The translations under genes and the position numbers were made by a program. From a virus, in IMG/VR virus record IMGVR_UViG_3300037042_003862, positions 1 through 54,531 of that record: a stretch of DNA of 54,531 nt; one strand, given 5' to 3'. This document shows, piece after piece, positions 19,442 to 28,139 of this stretch (its first letter is position 1; each line of letters begins with the position of its first letter). The notes beneath the pieces were generated by a model that was given only the letters and a program-made list of their open reading frames with translations, did no database searches and was not told the DNA's origin.

Positions 19442-21882
19442 CAGAACGGCAGGACATCCTCGTGGGATGCTTCAACGGTAGCATCGACAGCAGGCCATGG
19501 CTCCGAAGGAGCCCCAAACCGCCGCTCCCACCAGTCTCGACACTGCTTGAGTGGCGGGAGGTCCCAGGCTGGGGTGTTGACGGCGATACGTTCGTTGCCC
19601 TGGGAGTCTCGCCAGGTGATAGTCCCAGACAGGCGGATGTCTCGGGCGCAGACCTCGGGGGGCAGCAACTTCTTGGCAAAGACGATCCCCAGGCTGATAT
19701 TGTTCCATCGGTTGATGGTAGGCATCCGCCTCTTGACCTCATCGAACAGCACCACCTTGGCCACCCGCTCGGGCCAGGATGCGTTGTTGCCGTCGAGGAG
19801 CCCTAGGCTGCCCGTCCGCAAGCACTCATACCAATAGGCCTCTACGGGCCCGAGGCTCATCATCTTCTCCGCACCCAGGGCAGAGGTCTCCGGCCGCGCC
19901 CGGACGTTGAACGTGGTCAGGTCCATCGTCATCAGCGTATGGAGCAGGGCGGAGTAGCCTCCAGACTCCATCTGATCGCGGATCGCTGCGAAGTGTTGGT
20001 GGGAGTTGCGTTGGTCATCCTTAACTTCCAGGATGAAGAACCGACGGTCATCCATCGCCGCAGGCACAGCCCAATCCTCGTTTGAGGACATGATGATGTG
20101 GAGGCATGATGCCCCCATCTCGATGTCTTTGCCTTTCGCCTCGATCGCCAACATGTCCTCGGTGATCAGGGCCTTCAGGATTGACTCGTGCTTTTTGTCA
20201 CCGGCATAGAAGGCCTCGTCAGCAAACAGAACCACGCAGTCACGGAGATGCGAGTTGAAGTTGCTGACGAGTCGCTTGGAGTCGCTGACGGCGAGGTAGT
20301 GGCGGCCAAACAATCGCCCAAACGTCTTGGCGAAGAATGACTTGCCTGTGCCCATCCGGCCCTTGAGCACGATCGCTGTCTGACCGCTCTCTCCCGGCCT
20401 CTGGACCGCACGAGCCATCCACCTCAGCACATACAGGTAGTTGTCCTCATCCCCACCGCAAAGGGTTGAGCGGATGTGGTGGAGGAACAGGGCGCAGTCT
20501 CCTGGGGCGGGCTCTACCCCGAACCCGCGCCAAAGGTTGTAGCAGCCCGCCACCTCCTCGTCCTCGTTCGGACGGAACACCACGCGGTCGTATTGGCGGC
20601 GCTGAGGATGACGGAGCCACCACTCAGCCAGAGGCATTTTCTCTTTGTCGCTGAGTTCCTTCCGCTGATGGAGGAATGCGTTGCGGAGGTCGTCAAACGT
20701 CATGCTCGTCAGAGTAGCCCTCTGGAGGGCCTCGTCGAAAACTTCCTCAACGACACGACAGCGTCCGCCGAAGTTGGTGATGACGGCAAACCTCTCGTTG
20801 AAAGCGCGGAGGTCCGGGTCAATCGCATACTCATGCGCCCGCTCGATCTGCCTCAGCGCATACTTCTCGGGGCGAGGCTGGTCCAGCACGTGCGCACTGA
20901 TCCCGAACCCCGGGTCAGTGACGATGCTGAAGATGGTCTCATCAGGGACCTGGTTGCGGACTAGCTCGCAGATCACATACCAGACAGCTCGCGAGCGGTC
21001 CCCGTTGAACTGAGCGAAGTCGTCAGGATTGTCTCCCTGGACGATGATGACCTTGGCTACACCCGGGACAGTCTCCGGCAGCTCGTTGATGTCGGCCAAC
21101 CGGCGAATGTTGCCGCTGACCTCGACCCGTCGCTTGGTTCGACTCTTCACAGCCCCTCCGATCCTTGAGGCTGCGGTCTCTACCGTCTGAACCTCGGGAG
21201 CTTGGAGGAACTGCTTGATGTCATAGATTCGGTCGTCATGCCTCTCAGCAACATAGGCCAGCGCCGGCACGCGGCCCTTCTTGTCCCTCTTGAGCTTGTT
21301 CGGCCAGTTGATAGTCCCGGGGAGGCGGAGGATGCGACTCACATCCTGAGCGCTGTCTCCCTCCAGCAGGTTACGGATCTGGAGGTTGTATCGAGCGAGG
21401 TCCTCAGCGTGAGCCGCATCTCGGATAGGCACCGGCTCGCGGAGCTTCCACAGCACCTGATACCCGCCGCCGGTGAATACGACTGCGGTGGGCCCAGGGA
21501 GGTCGCGGGGGCGGTCCGCGGTGACTAGGTCTCGGATGCGTTGCTGCTCGGCCTTTACATCCTCTCCCGCTCTCGGGTCTACGTCTGCGTGAAGACAAAC
21601 CAGCGCAGCGAGGTCCCCTCGATCCGGGCGGTTGCTGTTCTTGGTAGCCCAATCGGCCCGAGGCTTGGCCTGATTGGCAGTGTAGTAGAGGTTGTGATCA
21701 CTGTGATCGTCCAGCCACTTCAGCACAACATCATCGCCCTCCGAGGGGGAGAACACGCGTGACGTGATGTAGTTCTTCTTGTCCCGCTCGTCCGGATGAA
21801 TTGCGGCGAGACACCAGGGACCGTTGGGGAGCCACCAGTGAAGGAACTCCAGTGATGCCTTGTGATTAGGCTTGGGGGACAT
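19441..21882 (-). CDS. primase-helicase (prim-pol N terminus, SF3-type helicase)
   Basis: This 813-aa protein has an N-terminal archaeo-eukaryotic-type prim-pol: CLHADVDPRAG (acidic pair) and FTGGGYQVLWKL with downstream RILRLPGTINWPNK, as in RepB/D5-N-like primases. The C-terminal half is a DUF5906/D5-type superfamily 3 helicase with Walker A GRMGTGKSFFAKTFG, Walker B CVVLFADEAFY and sensor HIIMSSNEDW. ATG 21882 has GGAGG four bases upstream; a TTG at 21897 is the alternative. It would prime and unwind at the phage fork, working with the family A polymerase encoded upstream. Confidence 0.95.
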   Translation of the reverse strand: MSPKPNHKASLEFLHWWLPNGPWCLAAIHPDERDKKNYITSRVFSPSEGDDVVLKWLDDHSDHNLYYTANQAKPRADWATKNSNRPDRGDLAALVCLHADVDPRAGEDVKAEQQRIRDLVTADRPRDLPGPTAVVFTGGGYQVLWKLREPVPIRDAAHAEDLARYNLQIRNLLEGDSAQDVSRILRLPGTINWPNKLKRDKKGRVPALAYVAERHDDRIYDIKQFLQAPEVQTVETAASRIGGAVKSRTKRRVEVSGNIRRLADINELPETVPGVAKVIIVQGDNPDDFAQFNGDRSRAVWYVICELVRNQVPDETIFSIVTDPGFGISAHVLDQPRPEKYALRQIERAHEYAIDPDLRAFNERFAVITNFGGRCRVVEEVFDEALQRATLTSMTFDDLRNAFLHQRKELSDKEKMPLAEWWLRHPQRRQYDRVVFRPNEDEEVAGCYNLWRGFGVEPAPGDCALFLHHIRSTLCGGDEDNYLYVLRWMARAVQRPGESGQTAIVLKGRMGTGKSFFAKTFGRLFGRHYLAVSDSKRLVSNFNSHLRDCVVLFADEAFYAGDKKHESILKALITEDMLAIEAKGKDIEMGASCLHIIMSSNEDWAVPAAMDDRRFFILEVKDDQRNSHQHFAAIRDQMESGGYSALLHTLMTMDLTTFNVRARPETSALGAEKMMSLGPVEAYWYECLRTGSLGLLDGNNASWPERVAKVVLFDEVKRRMPTINRWNNISLGIVFAKKLLPPEVCARDIRLSGTITWRDSQGNERIAVNTPAWDLPPLKQCRDWWERRFGAPSEPWPAVDATVEASHEDVLPF

Positions 21883-22288
21883 TTTGCCTCCGGTCAAACA
21901 TCGCCAACAGGTCCTCGTCGCTCGGGGTTTGCGGCCAGTGTTTCACAGAAGCCGCGATCAGCTGCGCCCGTGTTGCCAGGCCCACTATATCGGAGGCTGT
22001 CTGTCCGGAGAACACCAACCACTCTTTTCCTACACGCAGAAGCAACCAAGCATTTCCGCCACGACGGCAATGCCGACGCAACCACAGTCGTTGTAGGGGG
22101 GTGTAGCGTTTCAGCGACAGGATCGTGTCGGCCCTCTTGGGCCAAGCGTCCTCGCTCTTCAGCTCAATCCAGCCCCCGATGAAGGCGACATCGGGAGTTC
22201 CGGGCAGCACCCCGTTCTCGACGGGGATTGCGTCGAGGTCTCTGAGGGCTCGGACTACGCGAGACCTCATGCTTGATTCGCTGGCCAT
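21866..22288 (-). CDS. VRR-NUC nuclease
   Basis: This 140-aa protein has the small phage VRR-NUC (PD-D/ExK) core: an N-terminal helix, GVLPGTPDVAFIGG and WIELKSEDAWPK, followed by RYTPLQRLWLRRH. PGTPD supplies the catalytic Asp and ELK the Glu/Lys. Members act as structure-specific or Holliday-junction-type nucleases. Its ATG overlaps the stop of the polymerase gene (TAATGG). Confidence 0.9.
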   Translation of the reverse strand: MASESSMRSRVVRALRDLDAIPVENGVLPGTPDVAFIGGWIELKSEDAWPKRADTILSLKRYTPLQRLWLRRHCRRGGNAWLLLRVGKEWLVFSGQTASDIVGLATRAQLIAASVKHWPQTPSDEDLLAMFDRRQNVPQA

Positions 22289-24177
22289 TACTCAATCTCA
22301 CCCCAACTTGGGCCCACCTCAACGTCCACGCGGCTCGGGACGCTGAGAGGAACAACCGTGCGCATGATCTCAGCAAGGCCCTCGGCCTGCTGTCTGTCGG
22401 TGACGCTGAGGTCCAGCTCATCGTGGACCTGGAGCTGAATCTCGTATCCAGCAGCGTCTCCAGCAACCATTGCGGCCTTGGTCTGGTCACCGCTGCCGCC
22501 CTGGATCAGGCGGTTGAGGGCCTTGTGTGTCCAGTCGTAGCCCTTCCCATCCTCGTTCTTGGGGAACCTACAACGACGGCCCAGGACGGTCTTGAGGTAG
22601 CCCTTTGAGTTGGCCACGTTTGAGCACCGCTGTGCAAGCTCCTTGACGTAGGGGGCTCGCCTCTCAAACTGCTCAATGATGGCCTTCCCCTCCGGCCCAG
22701 CCACCTCGATCATCCGCCCGTGGGTTGGGCTCATGATCCACTCAGTGGGGAGGCCGCAGTCCTTCGCCATCTTGGCCGCCCCCATCCCGTAGCACTTACC
22801 CAGGAACAGGTTTTTGGCCTGCTTCCTCGGGAGCCCCGTCAGCTCCGCCATCATCTGATGGTTGTCTGTCAAGGGGTCATCTCGGTATCGCTGAGCAGCG
22901 GACATGGCCCCGCGACAGTGCGTCATCTCCGCGTAGTGGGTCAGGAGCCGAGGCTCCTGCTGACTGTAGTCGAGACATGCCCAGAGCTTCCCCTCGTCCG
23001 GGATGAAGATGCGGCGCCACATGGGCCCAACCTCCTCGTCCCGAGCCGGTTGCTGCTGCATGTTCGGGTGCTCTCCGCTGAGCCGACCGTATGCCGCCCC
23101 TCCCAGAGAGCCGTCATCCTTCTCCTTTCGGAGCTGGTTGAGCACACCATGGATCCGGTCTCCAATCGCATAGTCACGGATGGACTGGACAAAGGTAGTC
23201 CGGATCTTGTTGACCTTGCGCGCACGGGCAAGGGCGTCAGCGACTGGATGCTTGACCTCGGCGAGGAACTCCGCGGTGATCGAGGGCGCACCCTTCGCCG
23301 TAGTGGGGGGAGTGATCCCGATAGCCTTCAGAGGCTTGGACATGACTTCGGCTGACCAGACATCACCTACCGCGATGTTGACGCTTGTCAGTTCGGCCAC
23401 AATCGCCAGGGCCTGAGCCTCCTGAGCTAGGCTCCATGACTCGATGGCGTCGAGCCTCTCGTGGCTAAACCGGACGCCACGCCGTCGCACCTTCAGAAGG
23501 ACGGGCAGCAGCTTCGACTCTAGGTTGTAGATGTCCCAGAGGTCCTGCTCCTCAATCAGCTTCTCCTGGCGCCGGAGGATCTTGAGGGGCAGGAACACGT
23601 CCTGGATTGCGTATTCAGCAACAAACTTGGCAGGGAGCTTCCAGATGTGCTGAGCCGCGTTGCCCTTCAAGCCGTAGGCCGCAACAGCCTCGCTCAGCAC
23701 TGACTTGTCCTTGCCAGGCATCTTGTAACGCTTGGCGATGGCGTCCAGGTTGTAGGTATCCTGAAGCTCGTCAAGGAGCGGCTCAGCAACCTGCACATCG
23801 CGAACCCAGGAGGCCGAGCTGTAGTGGACTCCGACCTCGGCAAGGTAGTCGAGGTCATACGTTGCGTTGGTCGCGACAATCGTGCCCTTGTAGTTGCGAG
23901 CCTGGTCGCGGAGGTAGGCCAGCGCGTGGTCGCGGTCAACGTTGCCGCCGCCCTCATGAGCAATCGGGAGGTAGAACGCCGGACCATCCTCGATCGCGAA
24001 CGCTACGCCGGCAATGAACCCGCCTCGACGAACTCCGGGCCCAAGCTCCCTCAGCTTGGGGTCGCAGGTCTCGATGTCGACAGCTACCCTCTGGGCAGCT
24101 GACCAGCTCGGCAGCTCGCTGATCTTCGGAGCAACCCAGTCGGACTTGGGCAGGAACAACGCACCTTGGAGAGCCAT
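22288..24177 (-). CDS. polA: family A DNA polymerase with 3'-5' exonuclease
   Basis: This 629-aa protein lacks a 5' nuclease domain. Exo I is VDIETCDPKL, and ATNATYDLDYLAEVG gives Exo II. Polymerase motif A is CLDYSQQEPRLLTHYAE, the O-helix RKQAKNLFLGKCYGMG and motif C QVHDELDLSV. At the position equivalent to E. coli Pol I Phe762 (K758-N-L-F-Leu-G) it has Leu. Phage polymerases with Leu762 have been linked to slower or temperate replication styles. It lies in a coupled cassette with VRR-NUC and the primase-helicase and is the replicative polymerase of this phage. Confidence 0.95.
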   Translation of the reverse strand: MALQGALFLPKSDWVAPKISELPSWSAAQRVAVDIETCDPKLRELGPGVRRGGFIAGVAFAIEDGPAFYLPIAHEGGGNVDRDHALAYLRDQARNYKGTIVATNATYDLDYLAEVGVHYSSASWVRDVQVAEPLLDELQDTYNLDAIAKRYKMPGKDKSVLSEAVAAYGLKGNAAQHIWKLPAKFVAEYAIQDVFLPLKILRRQEKLIEEQDLWDIYNLESKLLPVLLKVRRRGVRFSHERLDAIESWSLAQEAQALAIVAELTSVNIAVGDVWSAEVMSKPLKAIGITPPTTAKGAPSITAEFLAEVKHPVADALARARKVNKIRTTFVQSIRDYAIGDRIHGVLNQLRKEKDDGSLGGAAYGRLSGEHPNMQQQPARDEEVGPMWRRIFIPDEGKLWACLDYSQQEPRLLTHYAEMTHCRGAMSAAQRYRDDPLTDNHQMMAELTGLPRKQAKNLFLGKCYGMGAAKMAKDCGLPTEWIMSPTHGRMIEVAGPEGKAIIEQFERRAPYVKELAQRCSNVANSKGYLKTVLGRRCRFPKNEDGKGYDWTHKALNRLIQGGSGDQTKAAMVAGDAAGYEIQLQVHDELDLSVTDRQQAEGLAEIMRTVVPLSVPSRVDVEVGPSWGEIE

Positions 24178-24347
24178 TAGCTGACCTCGACCTTCTTTGC
24201 GGCTTCTTCAGCAAACCAGCGCAGCTTCAGGAGGGCTGTCGTCCGAGCCGGGATGTTACACCCCGGGTTGTCGCAGTATCTGTTGATGGCCCCGACCAGG
24301 GTCCGAACCAGGACAGCAAGAGCGTCGGCGCGTTCCTTGTCCGTCAT
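24177..24347 (-). CDS. small hypothetical protein (56 aa)
   Basis: A 56-aa helical protein (MTDKERADALAVLVRTLVG, then CDNPGCNIPARTTALLKL) has an overlap with the upstream stop (ATGA) and its TAA overlapping the polymerase ATG (TAATGG). The tight fit supports translation. Function unknown. Confidence 0.65.
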   Translation of the reverse strand: MTDKERADALAVLVRTLVGAINRYCDNPGCNIPARTTALLKLRWFAEEAAKKVEVS

Positions 24348-24547
24348 TCCTTGCCCTTACCCTCGGCCGCGGACTCCTGCCCCAGGGCCTTACGGTTTTC
24401 GTGGATGTAGATGAACAACTTGATCTTGTCGTCGTTCTCCTTCATCTCATCATACAACCAGAGGAGGTATCGGGCCTCGACACCCTCCAGTCGCTCGCCC
24501 TTGAACTTGCCGAACGGCATTCGATCCTGGTCAGTGAACTTTGGCAT
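24344..24547 (-). CDS. DUF3820-like protein (67 aa)
   Basis: This 67-aa protein carries the short signature DRMPFGKFKGERLEGVEARYLLWL in two parts (MPFGKFKGERL; ARYLLWLYDEM), characteristic of DUF3820, a small family common in phages and often next to exonucleases or polymerases. Biochemical role is not established. The start overlaps the end of the protease gene by 17 bp. Confidence 0.8.
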   Translation of the reverse strand: MPKFTDQDRMPFGKFKGERLEGVEARYLLWLYDEMKENDDKIKLFIYIHENRKALGQESAAEGKGKE

Positions 24548-25112
24548 GTTGGGTAGGTCTCACCGCAATCTGTAGGTGTTCATCGCCGTAGTCGGCCCGA
24601 CCGACTAGGAGGGCAACGACAACGTTGTCGAGAAGGACGGCACCGCCGGACAGGCCGGGGTGAATCTCGTCCGTGGGGAACCGTAGGGCCAGAGTCCCAG
24701 GCTCGGTAGCTCTGCTGGAAACGACGGCCGGGATCAGCTTGCTCTCCGGCCGGAGGCAGCCCGCGCCGCGGAACCCCGACACCCACACCCAGGTCCCCGT
24801 GGGCAGGGGCCGGTGGAAGTCCGAGGGGAGAGGAGGGGGACCCTCGGAGGCCTCAAACACCACCCAGTCGGCACTCACCGCTGTGCCCACCCCCCGCAGG
24901 CGGGGGAGGAACTCCGCCGGGGCCCTGTCTAGGGTCCCTGACACATCTTCGCACAGGACATGGGCACAGGTCAGCCACAGTCCACCTCCGAGATGGGTGG
25001 CCGTCGCTCGGCGGCCAGAGGCCGTTGTGACCTCGGCCGTCGGGAGCCGGTCCGGCGGCGGGCTCGGGGGAGCCGCACAAGCCGCCAGGAGAGCTACCAG
25101 GAGCCACCTCAC
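24531..25112 (-). CDS. trypsin-like serine protease lipoprotein
   Basis: This 193-aa protein has a lipoprotein signal MRWLLVALLAAC (Cys12) followed by a Pro-rich linker, then a chymotrypsin fold with all catalytic residues visible: His51 in LTCAHVL, Asp82 in SADWVVFE and Ser155 in HPGLSGGAVLL. It would act outside the inner membrane, anchored by lipid. It is coupled (ATGA) to another lipoprotein gene and sits inside the replication operon, an unusual place. It may be a moron that alters the envelope or excludes other phages. Confidence 0.85.
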   Translation of the reverse strand: MRWLLVALLAACAAPPSPPPDRLPTAEVTTASGRRATATHLGGGLWLTCAHVLCEDVSGTLDRAPAEFLPRLRGVGTAVSADWVVFEASEGPPPLPSDFHRPLPTGTWVWVSGFRGAGCLRPESKLIPAVVSSRATEPGTLALRFPTDEIHPGLSGGAVLLDNVVVALLVGRADYGDEHLQIAVRPTQHAKVH

Positions 25113-25921
25113 AACGGGATGCGGGCTACCCGAGCCCCGTTGATGTCGATGTCGACGAACTGGCCCTGGCAGGCGAACCCGATCTGTTGGCCGCCGTTCG
25201 CAGCCGTCCAGCGGAAAGTGTTCACCCGGTTCTGGATCAGCCAGAGGATGACCTCGACGAGAGGACCCTCCACGTGGGTGACCAGGAAGTGCGGCCCCGT
25301 CGCACCGGCCGCGGGACCCGACCCCAGAATCTCATACTTGAGCCTGCGGAAGGACTGGGCATCGGCCATCGGCCAATCCGAGGACTGACGGAGGCCGATG
25401 CTGGTCCAGCTCTTCAGGGGGCTGGCGCCGTCGAACTCGATGCCGTAGACCAGCAGCGCGTTGTCCAGGTCGTAGGTCCCGCCTCCGGCCCTCGTGATGG
25501 CGTTGAAGCCGGTCATCTCGCATAGAGTGGGGCCGTCAATCAGGGGGAGGTCGTTGATCGGCGCAATCGGGTCCTGGCGCAGCACCTCCACGAGGAACAT
25601 GGGGGTGGGCGAGGAGCGGCGCTGATTCATCGGTTCCACCGAAGTGATCCTGTAGAACTTGCCCGTGGTCGTGTCCTTGCCCAGGTCCGGTTTGTCGTCG
25701 CCGTCCTGGTCATAGGCCTCAAACCGTCCGCCGTCTGGGGTGGTGGCCTCACCGACCTTGACCATCAGTCCGGGGGTGCGGACCTCGGTGGGGTCGATCG
25801 TGATGCGGATCAGGAACTCGCCGGTCACCTCGCCCGTCTCCGGGTCGAACGTGCGCCAGGTGGCGGTGATGGAGCAGGCCGCAACCAAGGCCAGCAGAGT
25901 AAGCAAAAGCAAACGAGTCAT
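25109..25921 (-). CDS. predicted lipoprotein (270 aa)
   Basis: This 270-aa protein begins MTRLLLLTLLALVAAC, a lipoprotein signal with lipobox LVAAC16. The mature part is beta-rich, with an acidic DQDGDDKPDLGKD loop resembling calcium-binding repeats (residues about 71-83). No enzymatic motif is recognised. It is co-translated with the serine protease downstream, so the two probably work together at the envelope, perhaps as protease and partner. Confidence 0.8.
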   Translation of the reverse strand: MTRLLLLTLLALVAACSITATWRTFDPETGEVTGEFLIRITIDPTEVRTPGLMVKVGEATTPDGGRFEAYDQDGDDKPDLGKDTTTGKFYRITSVEPMNQRRSSPTPMFLVEVLRQDPIAPINDLPLIDGPTLCEMTGFNAITRAGGGTYDLDNALLVYGIEFDGASPLKSWTSIGLRQSSDWPMADAQSFRRLKYEILGSGPAAGATGPHFLVTHVEGPLVEVILWLIQNRVNTFRWTAANGGQQIGFACQGQFVDIDINGARVARIPL

Positions 25922-25981
25922 GTTGGTTCTCCGCCCCGAGAGTTGTGGATGGCCGGGGCGCAGCGCATCCGGGTAACCATA

Positions 25982-26003
25982 CCCCGACCTCAGGTGGTCG
26001 GGG
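25982..26003. other. hairpin containing a stop codon
   Basis: CCCCGACC (25982-25989) and GGTCGGGG (25996-26003) form an 8-bp stem whose loop holds the stop codon of the gene ending at 25990. There is no T-run on either side, so it is more likely an mRNA-stabilising or pausing structure than a terminator. Confidence 0.5.
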
Positions 26004-26364
26004 GCTGATTATCTCGGTGGATGCTAGTTGCTGACGCCGCACTACGGGCGAGCATCTCCGCCTCTACCAGCAAGAGATACCGGCGGAGGTCTCGGATGTC
26101 GTCGATGATGCCCTCGGCACGCTTGTCTGCCTCGATGTGGGAGAAGATGTCCCAGGCGTCCGCGTCGGTTCGATTCGGGGCAACACCTTGGTGAATACCT
26201 TCCCGCACCCGGTTCTCCAGGCGGTCCCACTTGCGAGCGAGCATCATGAATGCGCCCACCCCTCCCCGCTTCTTCCAGGAGTCGCCATAGCTCTCCTCGG
26301 CCTTGAAGAGGCCGATGACGTCTCGGTCAGAGACCTCTTTGATGTGATCAAGGTAGTTGGTCAT
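25990..26364 (-). CDS. DUF1599-like / nucleotide-modification-associated protein
   Basis: This 124-aa protein has SYGDSWKKRGGVGAFMMLARKW and the following DRLENRV helix, a signature I associate with phage proteins near DUF1599, a domain tied by genomic context to nucleotide modification. The remainder is helical (RAEGIIDDIRDLRRYLLLVE). It sits at the distal end of the candidate modification cluster, directly after the HD phosphohydrolase. The family link is from memory and should be treated as tentative. Confidence 0.65.
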   Translation of the reverse strand: MTNYLDHIKEVSDRDVIGLFKAEESYGDSWKKRGGVGAFMMLARKWDRLENRVREGIHQGVAPNRTDADAWDIFSHIEADKRAEGIIDDIRDLRRYLLLVEAEMLARSAASATSIHRDNQPPTT

Positions 26365-26869
26365 TGTTTCTCTTCCAGCTGTAGGATTCTACGAACCTCA
26401 AGACTTCTGGAGGGGTGAGGTTGTTCCCGTTATTGAACCAGGTCCTCAACGCCCTCAGGCAAGGCATCACGTGAAGGTTGCCGAGGGCCTCCTGGTCGTA
26501 GGCCCAGAGCAGGAGTTCCAGCTTGTCCACCGCGGACAACCAGGCAAGGTCGTTGAGAGACAGCGGATAGTTCAGCAGGCCGAGTTTCGTCAGCACCGCC
26601 ACCTCAGCGTCCTCTTGCGCCTCGGCGAGCTTGGGGTGGGCCCATTTCGTCGGAGCCGGCATGTCCCCGCAGTAGCGTTCCGCCACGTCGTGGAACATCA
26701 CCGCCTTGACCAGGTCCAGGCTCGGGTTCGGGTGGAGGTGGAGCAGCAACATCGCAGCCTGCCAGGAGTGCTCGGCGATGTTGTAGGACCCGTGATGGGG
26801 AAGCGTATGGCAACGCTTCACGTGACCGGCCTCCCGGATGATCCGGATGACTTCTTGAGGGTCCATCAC
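26348..26869 (-). CDS. HD-domain phosphohydrolase (YfbR-like)
   Basis: This 173-aa protein has the YfbR/YedJ-like HD pattern: RCHTLPHHGSYNIAEHSW with His34, then AVMFHDVAERYCGDMPAPTKW with the H60-D61 pair, and an Asp in SAVDKLELL. Characterised relatives dephosphorylate deoxynucleoside monophosphates. Phage members can remove canonical dNTPs or dNMPs to favour a modified one. Its overlap (ATGA) with the thymidylate-synthase-like gene upstream suggests a nucleotide-pool role. Confidence 0.85.
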   Translation of the reverse strand: MMDPQEVIRIIREAGHVKRCHTLPHHGSYNIAEHSWQAAMLLLHLHPNPSLDLVKAVMFHDVAERYCGDMPAPTKWAHPKLAEAQEDAEVAVLTKLGLLNYPLSLNDLAWLSAVDKLELLLWAYDQEALGNLHVMPCLRALRTWFNNGNNLTPPEVLRFVESYSWKRNNDQLP

Positions 26870-27876
26870 TTCGCCCCCTCCTTGCGTCGCTCGATCCAGT
26901 CCCTTGCCGCCAGCCTCCAGTCGGCGGCCTCGACCCGGAGGATGTGCTGGGCCATGTCGCCGAGGCGACCCTCCTTGCGAGACAGCCAGGCCTCTCGCAT
27001 AGGCACAGCGACATCGCCGAAGAAGGAGTTGCTGAACCCGGAGGCCCCACCAACCATGAACTTCTCCAGGTCAGTGAACCAGGTGCGAGAGTCCTGGACC
27101 ATCGGGTAGGGCTGAACCTCCCCCGCGCTGTAAGGGTCCGATACGGTTCGGCTGCTGAAGAAGTCCGGCACGCAGCCCGCGAGCTTCTCTGCCATCTCCC
27201 AGTGCCCCTGGTAGATGTGGGTGTTGAAGGAGGTCTGGGTGTAGGTTCCGACCCCGAGTCCGGTGAGGCTGGCCATGACCTCCTGTAGGACGCTGAACTG
27301 GACAGCGTTGGCCCCGTGCGCTCCCCAGATCAGGTCGTTGCTGCGATTGAATACCATGAGAGCCAACCTCCCATCTGTATCGACCTGGAAGCAAGCCGAG
27401 ACGTTGCACGGGACATCCTTGGTATGCTGATGGGAGAGGTCCTGTCGAGGGTCCCACATCGAAAGGACCTGCCGGCGGTCATCAGGGTTCCGTCGCAGAC
27501 GGTCCGCGATCACGAGGAGCTGATCCATACCATAGTGGTATCTCCAGCGCCAGCCATAGGCTCCGTTGAACACTTTCCCATCGTCGGAATAGTTGGCGAT
27601 GTTCGCGCTGAACCTGCTAATCCACTCCACGTCTCTCCGGCCGTCGAGCATCCAGAGAGCTTCCATCAAGTGGAAGAACGGGTTGGCGTCCCGAGCGTCC
27701 CAGAACAGGACTCGCTCCTGGGGCTTGAGATAGACGGTGGACATGGCCGACGGGAACACCTTGACGGGCCCGTTTCGAGAAGCTCTGACAACACCCTTCT
27801 CGTTGATGCGCATGCAGCCGATCGGCAAAGCATGCTGAACGTTACGAGCTACAATGACTTCCACACACGCTCCCAT
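26866..27876 (-). CDS. thymidylate synthase-fold enzyme (possible dUMP hydroxymethylase)
   Basis: This 336-aa protein is of the thymidylate synthase/dNMP hydroxymethylase superfamily. It carries the catalytic Cys in KDVPCNVSACF, the phosphate-binding Arg-Ser in NRSNDLIWG and HGANAVQFSVLQE, and the C-terminal HIYQGHW block. Relative to classical ThyA, the G-x-PFN loop is one residue longer (GAHGAN), as in phage forms. The product may be dTMP or 5-hydroxymethyl-dUMP. The downstream HD hydrolase and upstream aGPT-Pplase/kinase-type proteins favour the latter by context. Confidence 0.85.
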   Translation of the reverse strand: MGACVEVIVARNVQHALPIGCMRINEKGVVRASRNGPVKVFPSAMSTVYLKPQERVLFWDARDANPFFHLMEALWMLDGRRDVEWISRFSANIANYSDDGKVFNGAYGWRWRYHYGMDQLLVIADRLRRNPDDRRQVLSMWDPRQDLSHQHTKDVPCNVSACFQVDTDGRLALMVFNRSNDLIWGAHGANAVQFSVLQEVMASLTGLGVGTYTQTSFNTHIYQGHWEMAEKLAGCVPDFFSSRTVSDPYSAGEVQPYPMVQDSRTWFTDLEKFMVGGASGFSNSFFGDVAVPMREAWLSRKEGRLGDMAQHILRVEAADWRLAARDWIERRKEGAK

Positions 27877-28139
27877 CTTGCTAGGGTTTCTGGCAAACAG
27901 ACCACGCGGAACCGTCCGGTGATCGGGTATGACCGACTCAGGCCCTTGGGCATGACCCAGGCCCGCCCAGAGTCGCAGTCTACTTTCGTGACATGTTCGA
28001 CAAAGTTGTTTGTCTCCAGGTCGAGCACATACAGGTGTTGCCAGCCCGGAGTTTCCTCGGCAGCAACAAACCGTATCGGGGCTGAGATGGTATCATCAAC
28101 CCTAGGTGCCTTGATACTTTGCTCGTGGTCGGCCTTCAT
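27849..28139 (-). CDS. hypothetical protein in the modification cluster (96 aa)
   Basis: This protein of about 96 aa has a basic N terminus and then a beta-rich body (HLYVLDLETNNFVEHVTKV, then ITGRFRVVCL). It overlaps the upstream gene by about 38 bp and the thymidylate-synthase-like gene by 28 bp. The start could be ATG 28139 or the adjoining GTG 28142; GAGGG lies just upstream. No family recognised. Confidence 0.7.
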   Translation of the reverse strand: MKADHEQSIKAPRVDDTISAPIRFVAAEETPGWQHLYVLDLETNNFVEHVTKVDCDSGRAWVMPKGLSRSYPITGRFRVVCLPETLARWERVWKSL

